Below are positions 32,346 to 44,956 of a stretch of DNA of 64,000 bases, in pieces (the stretch's first letter is position 1; each line of letters starts with the position of its first letter). The position numbers and the translations under genes were made by a program. Source of the DNA: Oscheius tipulae (taxonomy: Eukaryota; Nematoda; Chromadorea; Rhabditida; Rhabditidae); contig JASJZH010000006.1 in assembly GCA_037178975.1 (NCBI GenBank), forward strand, positions 8,556,001-8,620,000, written 5' to 3'. The notes under the pieces were generated by a model. It searched no databases. It saw only the letters and a list, made by a program, of their open reading frames with translations, and was not told the DNA's origin.

Positions 32346-33619
32346 TTAACCGGCTAGTTGTTCAGCACTATGAAAGATGCTCTTCACGCCAATTTGCTCC
32401 AGAACATCATTCAGGGTCTTCTGTTGTTCGTCTGTCCAAGCTGTCAAGTTGGACTCTTTCACCAAGAATGTAAAGTTGCGTTTCTTCATCGTGGCTGGCA
32501 AGGGAACACAGTATGGAGCCCTAAAACTCATGTATTTTTATAAAAGTACAAAATTACACTGCACGAGTGGGAAATATGGATGCAACTGAGGGTGAGGGCA
32601 CTGCTATGGCGGTCCCTGAAGGAATGGGCGAACGCTCTCCTGAAAGTGCAATATTCTCAAACGGGTTTATAAGTTCTCTTTTTCTAGAGCAAAAAGTCTG
32701 CGACTATAGCCACATCTGACACTTCTCTTGCTTTTTTTTCTCGCAAAAAAGAGAGAGTCGTAAAAGATTACACAATTACTCAAATTGCTGTTAGGTAATA
32801 AATTTTGAAGGACAAATCTGATTAGCTATTTTGCATAGGCTACCTATATGAGATTCAAGAAACTTTTCCAAGAGATGGCCAAGTCCTAAAAGTTGTACTC
32901 TACTATAAAACGAGACTCATCCGCATTGCAACAAATCCAGGTTTTACCTCCAAACAAAACTGGTTCGAAACTTTGACACCAAATGGAATGCTTCGCAGGT
33001 AATGAATGCTTTCCCGAATGCTCGAATCTCTTTGAATAACAATTATTCTAGATGCTAACAATGTCTTTAAAGCTCATAACTTTTACTGGTTCAATGGCCA
33101 ATACACTTTGTATTTTTCTGTTTCTAAATATTCATATGAATGTTCAGCTGCTATTAGTAACTCCAGTTTCTACCCATTCCACCGTCAAACTAATAAGTCA
33201 AACTAGAAATTTACAATAGGGTCCTTATCCTATTTCCTACAGCCCTTAGGCATTTGAACAGTCCTCTACTTCCCAAAAAAAAAGACCTGAAACGTATCAG
33301 ATGGTTCCCATAGTCTAATGAAGACGGGAGTGAAAAATGACTGTCACAGGTGGGTGAAGCGCGCGAAGGAGATAAGACTTACTGCATCCTGTGGGCCGGA
33401 CATCATAAGTCTGCTTAAGTTGGCGTTCCATTTGATCCAGGACACGACGTTTACTATTCAAGGCACACAGATTGCAACTAAAAGACGTGATTGAAACATA
33501 AAAAGATTGAAAACTCACTTGCAGGAGCGGTAGAGACACTTCTGTTTGTGACCCTTCTTTGGCTGATTGAAGATCCCGTGATTGGCACAGAGTTGACACA
33601 TGTACTGTTCTTTTGGCAT
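32346..33619 (-). CDS. compact DM-domain (Doublesex/MAB-3 family) transcription factor, 4 exons
   Basis: Zinc-module DNA-binding protein of the family that controls sexual dimorphism. Exons 33619-33519, 33477-33383, 32639-32558 and 32520-32346 join in phase to give 150 residues. The start ATG follows TCTTCTCAGCC, an acceptor-like sequence. Residues 8-53 form a complete DM domain: MCQLCANHGIFNQPKKGHKQ then KCLYRSCNCNLCALNSKRRV, with all Cys/His ligands of the intertwined CCHC/HCCC sites present. An intron splits the domain between CLYRSC and NLCAL. The C-terminal part (SPIPSGTAIAVPSPSVASIF; TAWTDEQQKTLNDVLEQIGV) is family-specific or unknown. The second intron (743 nt) contains coding-like sequence on the other strand. 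Which C. elegans dmd/mab gene corresponds is not clear. Confidence 0.87.
32839..32998 (+). other. exon-like open segment antisense within the DM-gene intron
   Basis: Bounded by a GCATAG acceptor and a CGCAG/GTAATG donor, this 160-nt segment is open as YLYEIQETFPRDGQVLKVVL then YYKTRLIRIATNPGFTSKQN. A further open piece after TATTCTAG (33052 on) reads DANNVFKAHNFYWFNGQYTL and ends at TAG near 33205, but the two are one base out of phase. It may be part of the plus-strand decayed family at 31.1-32.0 kb, or a separate nested gene. No family recognised. Confidence 0.33.
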
Positions 33620-36600
33620 GGCTGAGAAGAAAATTTAGATGATACACTGTCCTCAGAGAAAGAGATCTGGGGCGGAGTTACGGTGCACCTCCCTGGGAGG
33701 TCCTTGGGCGGAGTGAACCAATGCGCCTCAACGAGAAACGAGGCACATGATGCTATGATATATGAAATGAATCGTGGTTCGAGACAGATTTATATGGTCA
33801 GATAAAGGATTACTGAACAGAGCAATGCAAGAAGTGAAATTTATGGCCGTAGAGAGTGGATGAATGGTGTTTTGAGTAATTTCTTGCATATCCGAGGGGA
33901 GCAAGCTTTGCTTTTCAGAGCCTTGAATTGGAAGGCATTAGCTGTAACGATGAGACTGTAGGAAGAGAGACCTTCTTTAGGAAAAGTTTCAAGTAACTAA
34001 TAAAGATCAGCTGAAAAGCTCCTATTGTAGTGCAAGCATTGCTTTCAAACTACTATCAGAGGTACATGTGAAAGTGCAACGCCGGTCCTCATTAACCTAG
34101 TGTCCAAGTTTTATCAAATATACAAATAGACAAAACAGATGTTTTAAAAATCTCTGAAGCCCATGTTGGGTCTGCTCTACAATGAATCTAAAAAGTAGAT
34201 GCTATGCGTTCGAAAACTTCTAAAACAGAAGATCTAGATCAGTAACTAAGGTACAAAGAATAATGAACTAACTTTGATTTGAGGACATTGCTTTCCACTG
34301 GGCTGACTAAAGCGATACAATATGCGGTTAAATCCAAAAAACTACAGTTCGACCTGCTGAGAGTGAGCTTGACCACTTTGAAACATAAGTAAGACAAAGA
34401 TAAAAATGAGTGTTCTTCAAAGACGATCTTTAAAGATGGATCTCCAATGTTACGGGAGAGATAATAACGTTTTGTTTTCAAGCGCCCGTCTAGTTGCTGC
34501 TATTAATTGGCGTGACCGACGGGAACAGACGTCTTTCAAGCCATAAATCCTTTGACAATTTGCAATATTTCTCGCTCGGAACGCCCGTTTTTTCCTAACG
34601 AACAACTGGCAACTGGCAGATTGGGCCACATGTCGCCTCCTCAGTGGTTTTACTGTCCGTTTTTCGGAGGGGGCGATCACACCTTCAGAGTGAGTGACGG
34701 ACATGCAATCACATTTGAGGCTCATGGCGAGAAATGCCACCCTCAAACTGCAGGTCATTTTCATGCCTCCTAAAAAAGTGCGATTCCAATCGAGGTCTGC
34801 GCGTTCCATCACACACATATGATGTGAAATGCGTCCTTTATGACCTTCAAGCCAAAATTGTCTGTTGACGCGAGCTGATTTTCGATTGCAAAGGCATGAA
34901 GTGGGATTCTTGCCAAAAAAAGTTTTGACAAACCGATGTCGTAGAGTTATCAGGCAGTCTCAGGAAGTGGACCAAAATGGTGTTTGTTCAGTTTAGTATG
35001 TTTTGTCCACCACCGGAAGATATAAGAACGTTGTTGTGAACACAGTGCCCAGCAGACCGATTTCAGTTCTGGGAAACCAGTCGCCGCCACAAAGGAGAAG
35101 AGTCATTCTGCTACCTGAAACCTTTACTTTTACTTTTTCGTGAATTGTCGAGAAACAAATTCGATGAACTGTTCCTGTTTATCGGAACCCGACTTTTGTG
35201 ATTTCATTAGTCCACCATGTCTTGTCTCTAATTTGAACGGTTTAAATTCTTTGTTTGTTGTCCATCTTAAAGATTGCCGCTGCCTACGTAACTTGCTCTA
35301 TCTTTAATAAGTTCCCAGAGTCAAGATCGGGGCAAACTCGTGTTTACCATGTCCTCATCTAATTCCTGCCTCTGTTCTTACCTGGTAATCTCTCATTCAT
35401 TAGTCCATCTTTTGATCTTTCTGTCTAGCTTGTCTTACCAGTCGTTGTACGAGCCAGCATAATTGAGATCCTCAATGCCACATGAGCAAGGTGCATTTGG
35501 TTTGAATATGGATCTGCCTCGTGCGAAAGTCTAGACATGTTTGGATGGATGCTATAGACAAGCACCTAGAAGACAGTATATCAAACTGAATATTAGTTTA
35601 ATAGTTTGCACTAGCAGCAACGTTGTTGCCCACCTCCTTACCCCCGGAAGTCTCGTAAACGGTCGCGTGAGAGGATAGATGACGGGACTGGATTTGAAAC
35701 ATATCTGCCCCGTCAGAACCTTTGAAAACGCTCTAAATCAGGTAAAAAAATTTATCGCCACTCGGGCATCGATTCGATATTGTTCATCTTTGCGGTCTCT
35801 GTGATCAGCTAGCAAGTGCAGCATTGTTATCATCACCTACCTTCTCCTCTTTCTCACCATACCACGTGTGGTACGCGCAGCTGCCCGGTAGCTCTCTCTC
35901 TTGTTCGTTCCGGTCCGGCTACGTCGAAAATGCGTAGCAGAACATGTAGGCGTGTAACAGTCGAGAGAGACAAGTTTGCAGCTGTTTTGTTAGCCGGAAG
36001 ACAAAAGAGTTATGTTCAAAGACGAAGAACACAAGAAGCGTGAAGAATTGTGTTGCCCCTTGGGCATTGTAGACAGTGTAACCCTTGGTTAAGAGAAACA
36101 CTCTATAAGAACAGTTTCAATTCGGCTTGTCTCTATTTGTCAATGGTCGACTTTCATGATACTGTTTGGCTGTTGCCCCCGATAACAATCCTGACAGTCG
36201 ACCTGTTTTTTCTTCTTCCTTATTTCTAAAAACAAAGGTCGCTTTTAAGAGATGATTCACCAAAAACTTATGACTTACTCGTTACGACTCGTTGAACACA
36301 GTATCTATCTCTCTCACGTTTACCTGTTCTCGCCTATGAACTGTCGATCGCTTTCAGGACGAACGGAATTTGACACATACGCCCAATTGCGCCAAATTTA
36401 TAGTCTCTTTTCCGTCATTCTTTCCCCTAATAACATCTCTCTGTCATTGTTGTTTCTTTGCGACATCACAGGTCAGAATATTTGAGAGAGCTACCTTGAA
36501 CCTTTGTTTTTCTTCCTTGTTAGAGTACGCGAAATGTTCGTAACAGTTTACCACACAAGCTCAAAATCACATTGGTCGTTCTGTCTTTCGAAACGGAATT

Positions 36601-38880
36601 ATAAGTTGATCAAAGTAAACTATTTTCCAATTTTTGATGCTTCAAACACCAGTTCTGCTTCAGACAGGCTAGAAATGGTATGACAGCAGCATGAGTAAGC
36701 CAAGCCAGCTCAAATGACAACCTATGTTCGCGGAACCATTTTGCCGCGTCACTTTTTGAGAATAAAACAGCCAACTTTCTATTCGAAACCCCCCTGAAAG
36801 TTGGCTTTTACTTCTAGGAGACCTGTTATAGTTTGTTTTCTGTGAATTTGTGTACTTTGAAAGACACTGCCTACGTTTTCTTTGCAACTGTTGGCAAACC
36901 CTGACCCCGCCTTGTACACTCTCGAGCTAACCTACCATGTAAACAGAAAGATTCTTAGTTCCTGCAGTCACGACTATTGTACACAGAAAAAAAGGATATA
37001 CTTAAGGAAATCACATGTTTTGACAGACCTTTGCTTCCTGCAGGATACATTTGTATACGTATGCACGCAATAAGCTGGAGGTACACTGGGATAATAGCGC
37101 GACACTTCCTTTACTTTCTAGTAGCTCCATAAATCGGCCTGAAAAGGTCACCACCCTCATCAATTAAGTGGACAGATTAACCTTTCGACAGTTTGGTTGA
37201 CATTAACTGTAACACTTTTGCCCCCGGGCACCGTTGACAAACAGAAAATGTTTGTCTGTAGGGGCTATTTGCCTTGGCAATAGTAACATTGGATGTTTGT
37301 AGACAATCAAATTATCGGCATCCATCAGATATAAACAGATCGAGTGATGGTAAATCCATAATGCCGTCCCAATCAATCGGTTACCCCCTCTGTCTTTGTC
37401 GTCATTTTTTAGGGCTTTAAACATTGGTCGGGCCTTCTTTTGTTCCTATACGCCTCCAAGATTGCGCGACCTTTTGGCAGATGCCTTGTTCTTAGCTGTA
37501 TCTCTTGTTTGACGTCGCCCCCGACTGTATGCCGTGCTGATTGTTCAAAAATAACTGAAAACTGTGACTCGTATACTCTCGATCTTTGTGTACCTGCTTT
37601 GCTCCGCTATATAAACTGTTCAGATGGTGCGAATTGGCGACAGTCCTCCGCGACGAGGATCACCTAGTGAGGCTTTTTCAGAAGACATCAACGATATTCA
37701 TAGGCGGCGGAAAGACGAAAAGTCGAACGGGTGAGCTTTATGATCTTTTCCTCCGAAATTGTGCAAAATAATGGGCTTCTCCAATTGAAGGATTTCGGCC
37801 TTTGGTTTTCTAAGAATCTCCCGCTGGCTTCAAACTCTCCCCACCCACCTAGAATAAGGATTCATGCCTCATTGGTCCTAACACCTCGGCCAGTAGTCTG
37901 TACGCATTCTGGATTGTTGCAATTAGCGGAGGTATGCAAGTGTTTAAACTTTATTGTTCTATTAGCTGACATCTAAAATACGCTACCTACTCTGTCCCTA
38001 TTGTATTAGGTTGATTTCCATAACAGTTATCAACTTGGTAGACAACTTCTTAACGTCCTATTGTAAGGCTATAGTATATTCAGTAGCCAGTCTAGAAAAT
38101 TCCGAACATCCTGTAGCAGTACGCGCAAGCTCTCAGACACCTACGTTTTGTATAATCATCCTAAAGCCGGCTTTGATGGAAGATTTCTTTCTTGGAAGAT
38201 TTTCTTCTGGCTCTGCCCTTTTTCAAAAACACATTATGGTAATGAGAAAATAGTCAGTCTGATGTTTCTCGTCCAGCAAGCACGCCCGCAACATCCCAAA
38301 AAACGATGGTAGGCTAACGTATCCAACTTTCCTTTTTGAAATGGTCTCTTCTGAAACAGTTATTAGGTTGTTTATTCGCGAGTCAACCTTAGCATGCTTT
38401 TATGACACTAGATAAACATGGACCAAAGCAAAACATTTGGAAACTAACCAATCTTCAGATCTTTCCGGGAAAGTTCCATGGTAGGGTTCACGCGCGTTGT
38501 TTGTGGCTATCGGAGGTGTCAAGCCCTGGGGGAGAGTGCGCGATGCAAACAGGTTTCTCGCCTTTCTCGATAGCCTCCAGCCAAAAATGCGTATCGACAT
38601 CGATGGACCTTCCTTCGAGTACAATTTTGCCGCGTCCAGACGGCGGAAGCTGAAAACCTTCCTGCTCTGGCTAATAAGGAGCAAAAAGTGGGTATATCAT
38701 AGTCATTTTCCGGGTTTTTACCTGCAAAGGGCGTAGTCATCCGGAATAATTGGAGGTTCGCACTTCCGTACACAACCCGTTAAACCCCTACTGCTTCCGG
38801 AGGGGCTCAGTCTTAAAGTTCGGCGACGACAATCCGGCTCTTATTGTTCTCACCTCCATAAGCATGTGATCTATTCCAAA
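33620..38880. other. 5.3-kb region without supportable genes
   Basis: Contains the DM-gene upstream region, with two copies of GGGCGGAG (33670-33677 and 33706-33713) within 100 bp of the start codon. Open frames on both strands at 34450-34818, 35816-36043 and 38400-38773 overlap each other and lack recognisable domains. No RNA gene or mobile element was recognised. Confidence 0.45.
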
Positions 38881-41763
38881 ATGAAGTGGTTTTCTGATCA
38901 TAGCCCAACTTTCAGGTGCACCAGAACAATGGCAATTCTGTGTACGATTCTCGCTACAGTATTCCTTATTTCAACGATCGTGTTAGCTGTCGTAGTCGCC
39001 AAAAACGGGAATGAGTTCCATACACAGCCAGACCCAGCCCTACAGGTATCAAACATTTAAAAATTTTGGTACTGACGGGTCAATTTAAGGCACTGAATAC
39101 GAATGAGCCTGTCATAAACCAAATAGGCAGTGGTCCCGGAGGCTTAATTTACAATCCAGATGAGCTCAATGTAGGTGTTCCTGACTACTTAACTGATTCT
39201 ATTTCAGCCCAATCGCATCAATGCACCTCAAGTATCCAATCTTGACTGGCCATCACCATCAGGCAGTATGTATTCCCACTTCAAGAAAGCTTCCATCGCT
39301 ACGGATCACGGTCTCTGCTCGGAAATCGGAAGAGATGTCCTGATTGAAGGCGGAAATGCTGTAGATGCCCTGATCTCAAGTCTGCTTTGCATAGGAGTCG
39401 TTAATCCACAGAGCAGTGGTCTCGGAGGAGGATTTGTGATGACACTGTACAATGCGTAGGTGCTGCCGCAGACGAGGAAATAGTAGACTTTTCAGTTCAA
39501 CTGGAAGATGTCAATCCATCAATGCTAGGGAATCTGCTCCAGGTTCTGCTTACGCCGAAATGTTCGTCAATAACACCAAGGATAGTGTGACAGGTAAGAC
39601 TATCATTTTCGTTTGTCTCTACCGTACCGTATCGTTTGCGCATATCCAGCAGAAATCTTGCAAGAGAGCTGTACAATTCTTGAAATTGTCGCCTATTCAT
39701 CTGCAAAAGCGGGCTGGTGCTGTGAATAAGCGGCACCACTAATCTAAGGGTCCCAAGTTCAAATCCGTTTCTTTCAAACAAAGGGTCCAAACTCTCAAAA
39801 GGTCGAAAAAAAACTGAGAGTAACTTGCTATGAAGGTTTAGTTGCTATTTAGTGGAATCCTATTTGTTCTCCTTTTTGTAATCTTTGATTACTGTCTGCA
39901 GCCTCAGAATGTTTTTTTGTTGAATTATGAAACCCGAGGCAAATTCCAAGATTATCTGAAGTCCAAATGAACATATTCGATGGCATCTTGCAGGCTACCG
40001 TTCAATCGCCACACCCTCTGAGCTGCATGGCTTCTGGACCATCTTCAACCGCTTCGGATCGGGCAAGGTCACCTGGTCGCGACTCTTTCAACCGGCAATT
40101 GGACTAGCTCTCAAAGGTTTTCCTGTCTCCTCCAATCTGGCAATGGTATTGGCGGACAAAGAAAAGGAAATCCTGGCCGAGACCTCAATGAAGTACAATT
40201 ACACTAAAAAAAGTTAATCTCATTGACGCACTTTAGGGAGATCTTTGTGGACCCGGCTACACACAGAGTCTACGAGGAAGGAGACATCATGAGGCGCAAG
40301 ACGCTCGGATTTACACTTCAACTCTTGGCCAACTCGTCTGATCCCGTTGATCTTTTCTACAAGGGCGGAATGGCTCAGACCATTGGAGCAGAGATCACTG
40401 ACAATGGTGGACATGTCGATGTCGGAGATCTGTCCAGATATGAGACCCTTATTGAAGACAGCCCTCTGATTGCTCGTAAGCTGTCAGCAACACTTGCATT
40501 AGAATCCCTTTTTTGCAGCATTGCTGGCTGATTTCGAAATGTGTGGACCTCCTCCTCCTTCCTCTTTTGTGATCACGCAAAGCATCATCGCTGTCATGGC
40601 TGGTATAGTCTAAGCTCGGAAGACCCCCGTCTAATCCGTATTTCAGAATTCTATAACGACAAGTCGGTGGATCTGGATGATCCTCTGATCTACCATCGTC
40701 TCATCGAGGCCGAGAAGTTTGCTTATGCTCAGAGGACTAAACTTGGAGATGTTTCCTTTGTCGAATCTTCCAAGACACTGGTTGCTAACATGACCACAAA
40801 GTGGGTAAATTGGTCAATAACCATAAAATTTCGTTTCCAGTAAGTACGCAAAATGGATCGCCTCACTGATCAAGGACACCGCTCAACCTCAAGACTACTA
40901 CCTAGGCGGAAGTTCCACTCAGGTAAGGAAACTGTTCAAGACTCTTTTAAACTGATCAGCTTATTAACTATCCGCTTTCTAGATTGATCTTAACTGGGAT
41001 GAGGTTGGTTTCTGGCGTTGTTTGATCGTTGTGTTGCGAGCTTTTCGTTCTCTCAAAAAATCAAGTCAACTAATATAATTTAAGGTCCCCGACCATGGAA
41101 CTTCACACGTTTCCGTTATCGACGAGTACGGTAATGCCGTCTCTGCCACGTCGACGATTAATCAACTGTAAGTAATATGAGCCAAAAAAGTAGCGGAAAT
41201 GGTTTAGACTCGGTTCAATGAGGGCTTCACCAACTTTGGGCATCATTTGGAACGATGAAATGGACGATTTCTCTACTCCTGGAGTCTACAACGCTTTTGG
41301 ATTTGCTCCTTCTGAGACCAACTTTATAGCTCCCAACAAGCGACCAATGAGTTCAATGAGTCCGATGGTCGTGTACAACAAGAATGACCAACGTGTCGAG
41401 CTGGTTGTAGGAGGAGCCGGAGGCTCGTTCATCATCTCCGCCACGGCTCAAACCGTAATTCGATCTCTTCTGTTCAACCAGACCGTCAAGGCCGCTGTGG
41501 ATGCTCCCCGATTCCACAATCAGTTTCTTCCACATGTCACTCAGTTTGAGAAGAACGTTCCCAAGGTAGAAACAATGCTCTTCATCACACAAGATCTGTT
41601 TCAGAGAATCATCGACGAGTTGACGACCACTTTTAAGCAGAACATGACCGCCATTGTTCAACAGAAATCTGTGATTCAAGCTCTGGAAGTTCAGCCTGAT
41701 GGATTTATTCATGGCAACAGTGACTTCCGACGAAAGACAGCCACCTATCCTGCCGGATTCTAG
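38881..41763 (+). CDS. gamma-glutamyltransferase, type II membrane protein, 12 exons
   Basis: Ectoenzyme that cleaves or transfers the gamma-glutamyl group of glutathione. Exons 38881-39045, 39090-39170, 39208-39455, 39496-39593, 39994-40192, 40237-40475, 40519-40602, 40647-40800, 40841-40922, 40983-41003, 41085-41167 and 41208-41763 join in phase to about 670 residues. An N-terminal signal anchor (MAILCTILATVFLISTIVLA) is followed by the large-subunit motifs [15 protein letters not shown] and INARESAPGSAY. The autocleavage site and catalytic threonine are in DHGTSHVSVIDEYGNAVSAT, and the small subunit shows ELVVGGAGGSFI and PRFHNQFLPHV. All key residues seen are intact. Translation may begin at 38881 or at 38929, the latter 13 nt after a TTTCAG that could be a trans-splice acceptor. 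A candidate poly(A) signal lies at 41942. The 400-nt intron 39594-39993 contains a tRNA-like stretch. Confidence 0.94.
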
Positions 41764-42482
41764 CCCTAGTTTACTTTTTTTGTTTTTCCATAGACACAAC
41801 TGCTTTTCACCCGCTCCTATGATCTGAAGATTCGAGTTTCGCTAGAGAATACGGTTACTCTGCGACCGCGTGACCACTTTAACCAATTGCCCCGGTCCTG
41901 TTAAATATTATACCTGTGATGTACATTCCCGTTCCATGACTAATAAACTATGGAATCAATGTGTTTTCGTAAATGAATCGGGGTCTAAGTACGTCAAGGC
42001 TATATGTAACGTGGCCCACGATAAAACGGCTCCCAAATTCGTGTCGACACACCCGCTGATAAAAACGTTGACGCTTTACAACCGAGCAGATATGATTTAT
42101 GGGCTCAAATCTGCTAATGATCTATCCTAAGTCTTTACCAATTATGGTTCATGAAGATTACTTGTGTCCACAGCAGCAAAAAGTCAATTTGATATCCTGG
42201 TCAGCCCAAAGGTAAATCAAATCGGGTAGGCTTCAAGTTGTCGGCATGCCTTCCTTAGATACATTCAGAAGGATACAACACATATACGTGACAAGCTGTC
42301 GGGAAGGATGGAGTGTAGTAGACGTCAGTTGACAAGTAGCTTGAGGGAGATCCAAAACGGACAGTGCCTGACAAAAATCATGATGCAATAAACGATGCCA
42401 CACAAATGTTATACACGAAACCCTAACTTGGGTAGGTATAAAAACACAGACAGTCTTACTAAATCTTCATTTGTATGTACAG
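41764..42482. other. spacer between convergent GGT and aspartic protease genes
   Basis: About 0.7 kb shared 3' flank of two convergent genes. An AATAAA at 41942-41947 suits the GGT transcript. No further gene recognised; an 86-codon plus frame at 41870-42130 has no supporting feature. Confidence 0.5.
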
Positions 42483-43809
42483 TTAGTTTTGAAGGGAAGG
42501 AGCAAATCCAATGCGTTTGTTGCCCATGTCGTAGATGTTACAGTATTGACGGATCAGAGGATCTCCCTGAAACATTCAATAATAAAACTGAAACTATAAA
42601 CAGCTTACGAGAATCCAGCTAGGTCCAAATCCTCCGCTGCCGAAGGTGAAGATACCCATGTAGCATCTGGTACCAGTGTTGACAATGTAGTTTTCAGGCT
42701 GAATGGAGTAAGTGGTGGTTCCAATGACCAGGGTCAGAGGTCCAGGGTTCGCATTGCAGTCGATCGTGTACTCGCCAGTGACAGGGTGAAGCTGAAAACA
42801 AAACTTTGCTTTTGATTCACTAAAAACTCACAGTCGCTCCAGCAGCCTTGGCAAGTCCTTGGATGGTGGCCTTGGTTCCTCCGATGAAGGAGGTACCGGT
42901 ATCGGAGATGACTGAGTAGGTCTTGGGGTCAGAGAAGCTTCCAAGAGCAAAGCCTCCGGCCTTGAACTCCCAGTAGGTGGCAGAAGAGAGGGGCTGGTAA
43001 GCGATGACGGGACCGCAGTTTTTAGTGTCAATGGCTCCGTAGGTGAAGACACCTCCGCCAACGCCTCTTTTGCTTCCCTCGTGCTCGAGCCAGACGGTGA
43101 ACAGATTCTGGTCGAGAAGTCCTATAACCCTTGTAAAGTTTGCATTTCTTTGAAACACCTACCCTGCTCCATAGCGTTAATGAGAGGAGGAGTGACACGA
43201 TCGACAGCGAGAGAGGTGAAAGCAAGTCCGAGGATCCCGTCAGCGGGATCGGTCTTGAAATCATTGGACATCTCGTTGGCAATACCGAAGGTGGTCTTGG
43301 GGACAATGAGCTGATCCTCTCCAACACCTCCGAAACGGACAGTGTCCTCCCCGAGGACTCCAGCGGCATTTCCGGATCCGTACTGAATGGTGAAGGTCTT
43401 TCCGTTCTTCACGAAGGTAGAAGACTTGGAAGAGTCGAATCGGGCATGAGGCTTGCAGACAGCGGTAGGAGTGCAGGTAGGTCCGGGAATCCAGAGGTTA
43501 GCCGATCCGGTGTCGAGAACGACGACAAAGGTCTGGTCAGGAGTTCCGATGGTGATATTTCCGACGTATTCGAAGTCTCCGTAGTCCAGAACCTAGAGAA
43601 TGTCCATACTTTTCGTGAAAACAAGAACTCACTCCATCTCCGTGAGATTCCAGGTTGCTGGCACGGAGCATGTTCTGGTACTGGATGTAGGCCTCCAACT
43701 CTCCACTCTCACGCATACGCTCTCTTCTGGAGGGACGTCTGGTGAGTTTGTGCTGAGAGACAGCGGCCATGGCAAGGCCGAAGAGGCCCAAGAGGAGAAG
43801 GGTCTTCAT
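42483..43809 (-). CDS. pepsin/cathepsin-D-like aspartic protease, 5 exons
   Basis: Secreted or lysosomal A1-family protease of 387 residues. Exons 43809-43633, 43592-43163, 43121-42832, 42791-42609 and 42566-42483 join in phase. A signal peptide (MKTLLLLGLFGLAMAAVSQ) and a basic propeptide (HKLTRRPSRRERMRE) precede the mature enzyme. Both catalytic motifs are present: VVLDTGSANLWIP in the first lobe and SVISDTGTSFIGG in the second. The flap region FTIQYGSGNAAGVLGEDTV, the hydrophobic DPADGILGLAF and the C-terminal SWILGDPLIRQYCNIYD are typical. Disulfide cysteines are in place (CTPTAVC; CNANPGP with RCYMG). Codon use is strongly biased (GGA, GTC, CTC), suggesting high expression. The promoter carries a TATA box and GATA sites, pointing to gut expression, as is usual for nematode aspartic proteases. 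Confidence 0.95.
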
Positions 43810-43890
43810 CCTGAAACCTTTGTGATCAGTACTATGTGTTTGGACAGAAGAAGGCGAAAAGAGAGTGGACGTGGCCAGTGGGCAGGAGGC

Positions 43891-43942
43891 AGTTATCAAT
43901 CACCTTTTATAGCTGGACCAGCTTGACGTCGTCTTGATAACA
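43891..43942 (-). promoter_or_regulatory. TATA box and GATA-factor sites of the aspartic protease promoter
   Basis: On the minus strand TATAAAAGG lies at 43911-43903, about 95 nt before the ATG. TGATAA-type sites occur on the minus strand at 43898-43893 and on the plus strand at 43935-43940, with a CGATAAG variant near 43974. In C. elegans TGATAA elements bind the intestinal GATA factor ELT-2; that role here is inference. Confidence 0.5.
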
Positions 43943-44956
43943 GAGGAGCCGACTTACCTAGGGGCTATTGGCTCGATAAGGCACGAGACCGGATTTGCGT
44001 GCAACTTTGATCCGTCGGACTGCACACTAAGCTCAAATGACCAACATTATCTCTGTAAGGTACTACTACTTTGATTGGGATCTACAGATCACCGGAAGGC
44101 GAAGACAGTGTTACGCTCCTTTCTTCCTGATACACAACGAAGTGTTATCAGTGGGCACAGAAAGATGTCCACACGTAATATTTGCCACTGACAGCTCATA
44201 GGGTACTTGGAGAAGAATGTTTGAGTAGTGAATAACCCGGAAGACGTGAAAAATTATGTCAGAAAAACATGTGAATAGGCATCAAAAGACTTTATTTGGT
44301 ATCGTAGATATTGAAAAAGCGACAAATGATTTTAACGGAAACTGGTATGGAGGCAACCAAGATATCGTTAATAGACCAGGAAATACCGTAAGCTTTGCAT
44401 AGAGAATTAAGAAGCTCGTTTTAGTGGTCTTGTCACAGTCTTCGTCAGTTTTAATACTTGAAGCTCCCACCATCTCTCCATTATCCCTCGATTGTATGTG
44501 GTTTCGGCATACTAAGTATTCAGGAAGGATGTGTTTCGGTGTCCTGTACACTCCTAGACAATGAAAATATGTCTCTCATTGTTATTCTCGTCGAAACTTC
44601 TATTCATCGCTGACGGCACCAATCATTCTTTAAAAACGTTAGACAGACAGATGATAGTCTTTTTTGTATACTTCACGTTTTATCAACGTCTCTTGCCGAA
44701 ATGCTACAATCTTGCTTCGACTTTGGCACAGATTCATTTCGCGAGATATGTATGTAAGCAGTTTTTCAAGTTTTCAGTGCTCTTTGCATCTTCACCATTA
44801 TGTCTTTTGCAATCTCGATAACATCTGCAGTTTACTACATGGTGCGCCAAAATTACAGCAACTCAGGAAAAACACCGTATCTAACGGTTAAAAATAGTTT
44901 TTGACAAACGAACATTCAAAAACTATTTATTGATTGTTTTTGCACAAAAAACAACA

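Noticed and set aside
34450-34818. 122-codon minus-strand frame, one of the longest in the window
   Set aside because: Overlaps a plus-strand frame in the same place, has no domain, signal peptide or splice support, and is rich in Arg/Ser as expected of chance frames in GC-balanced sequence.
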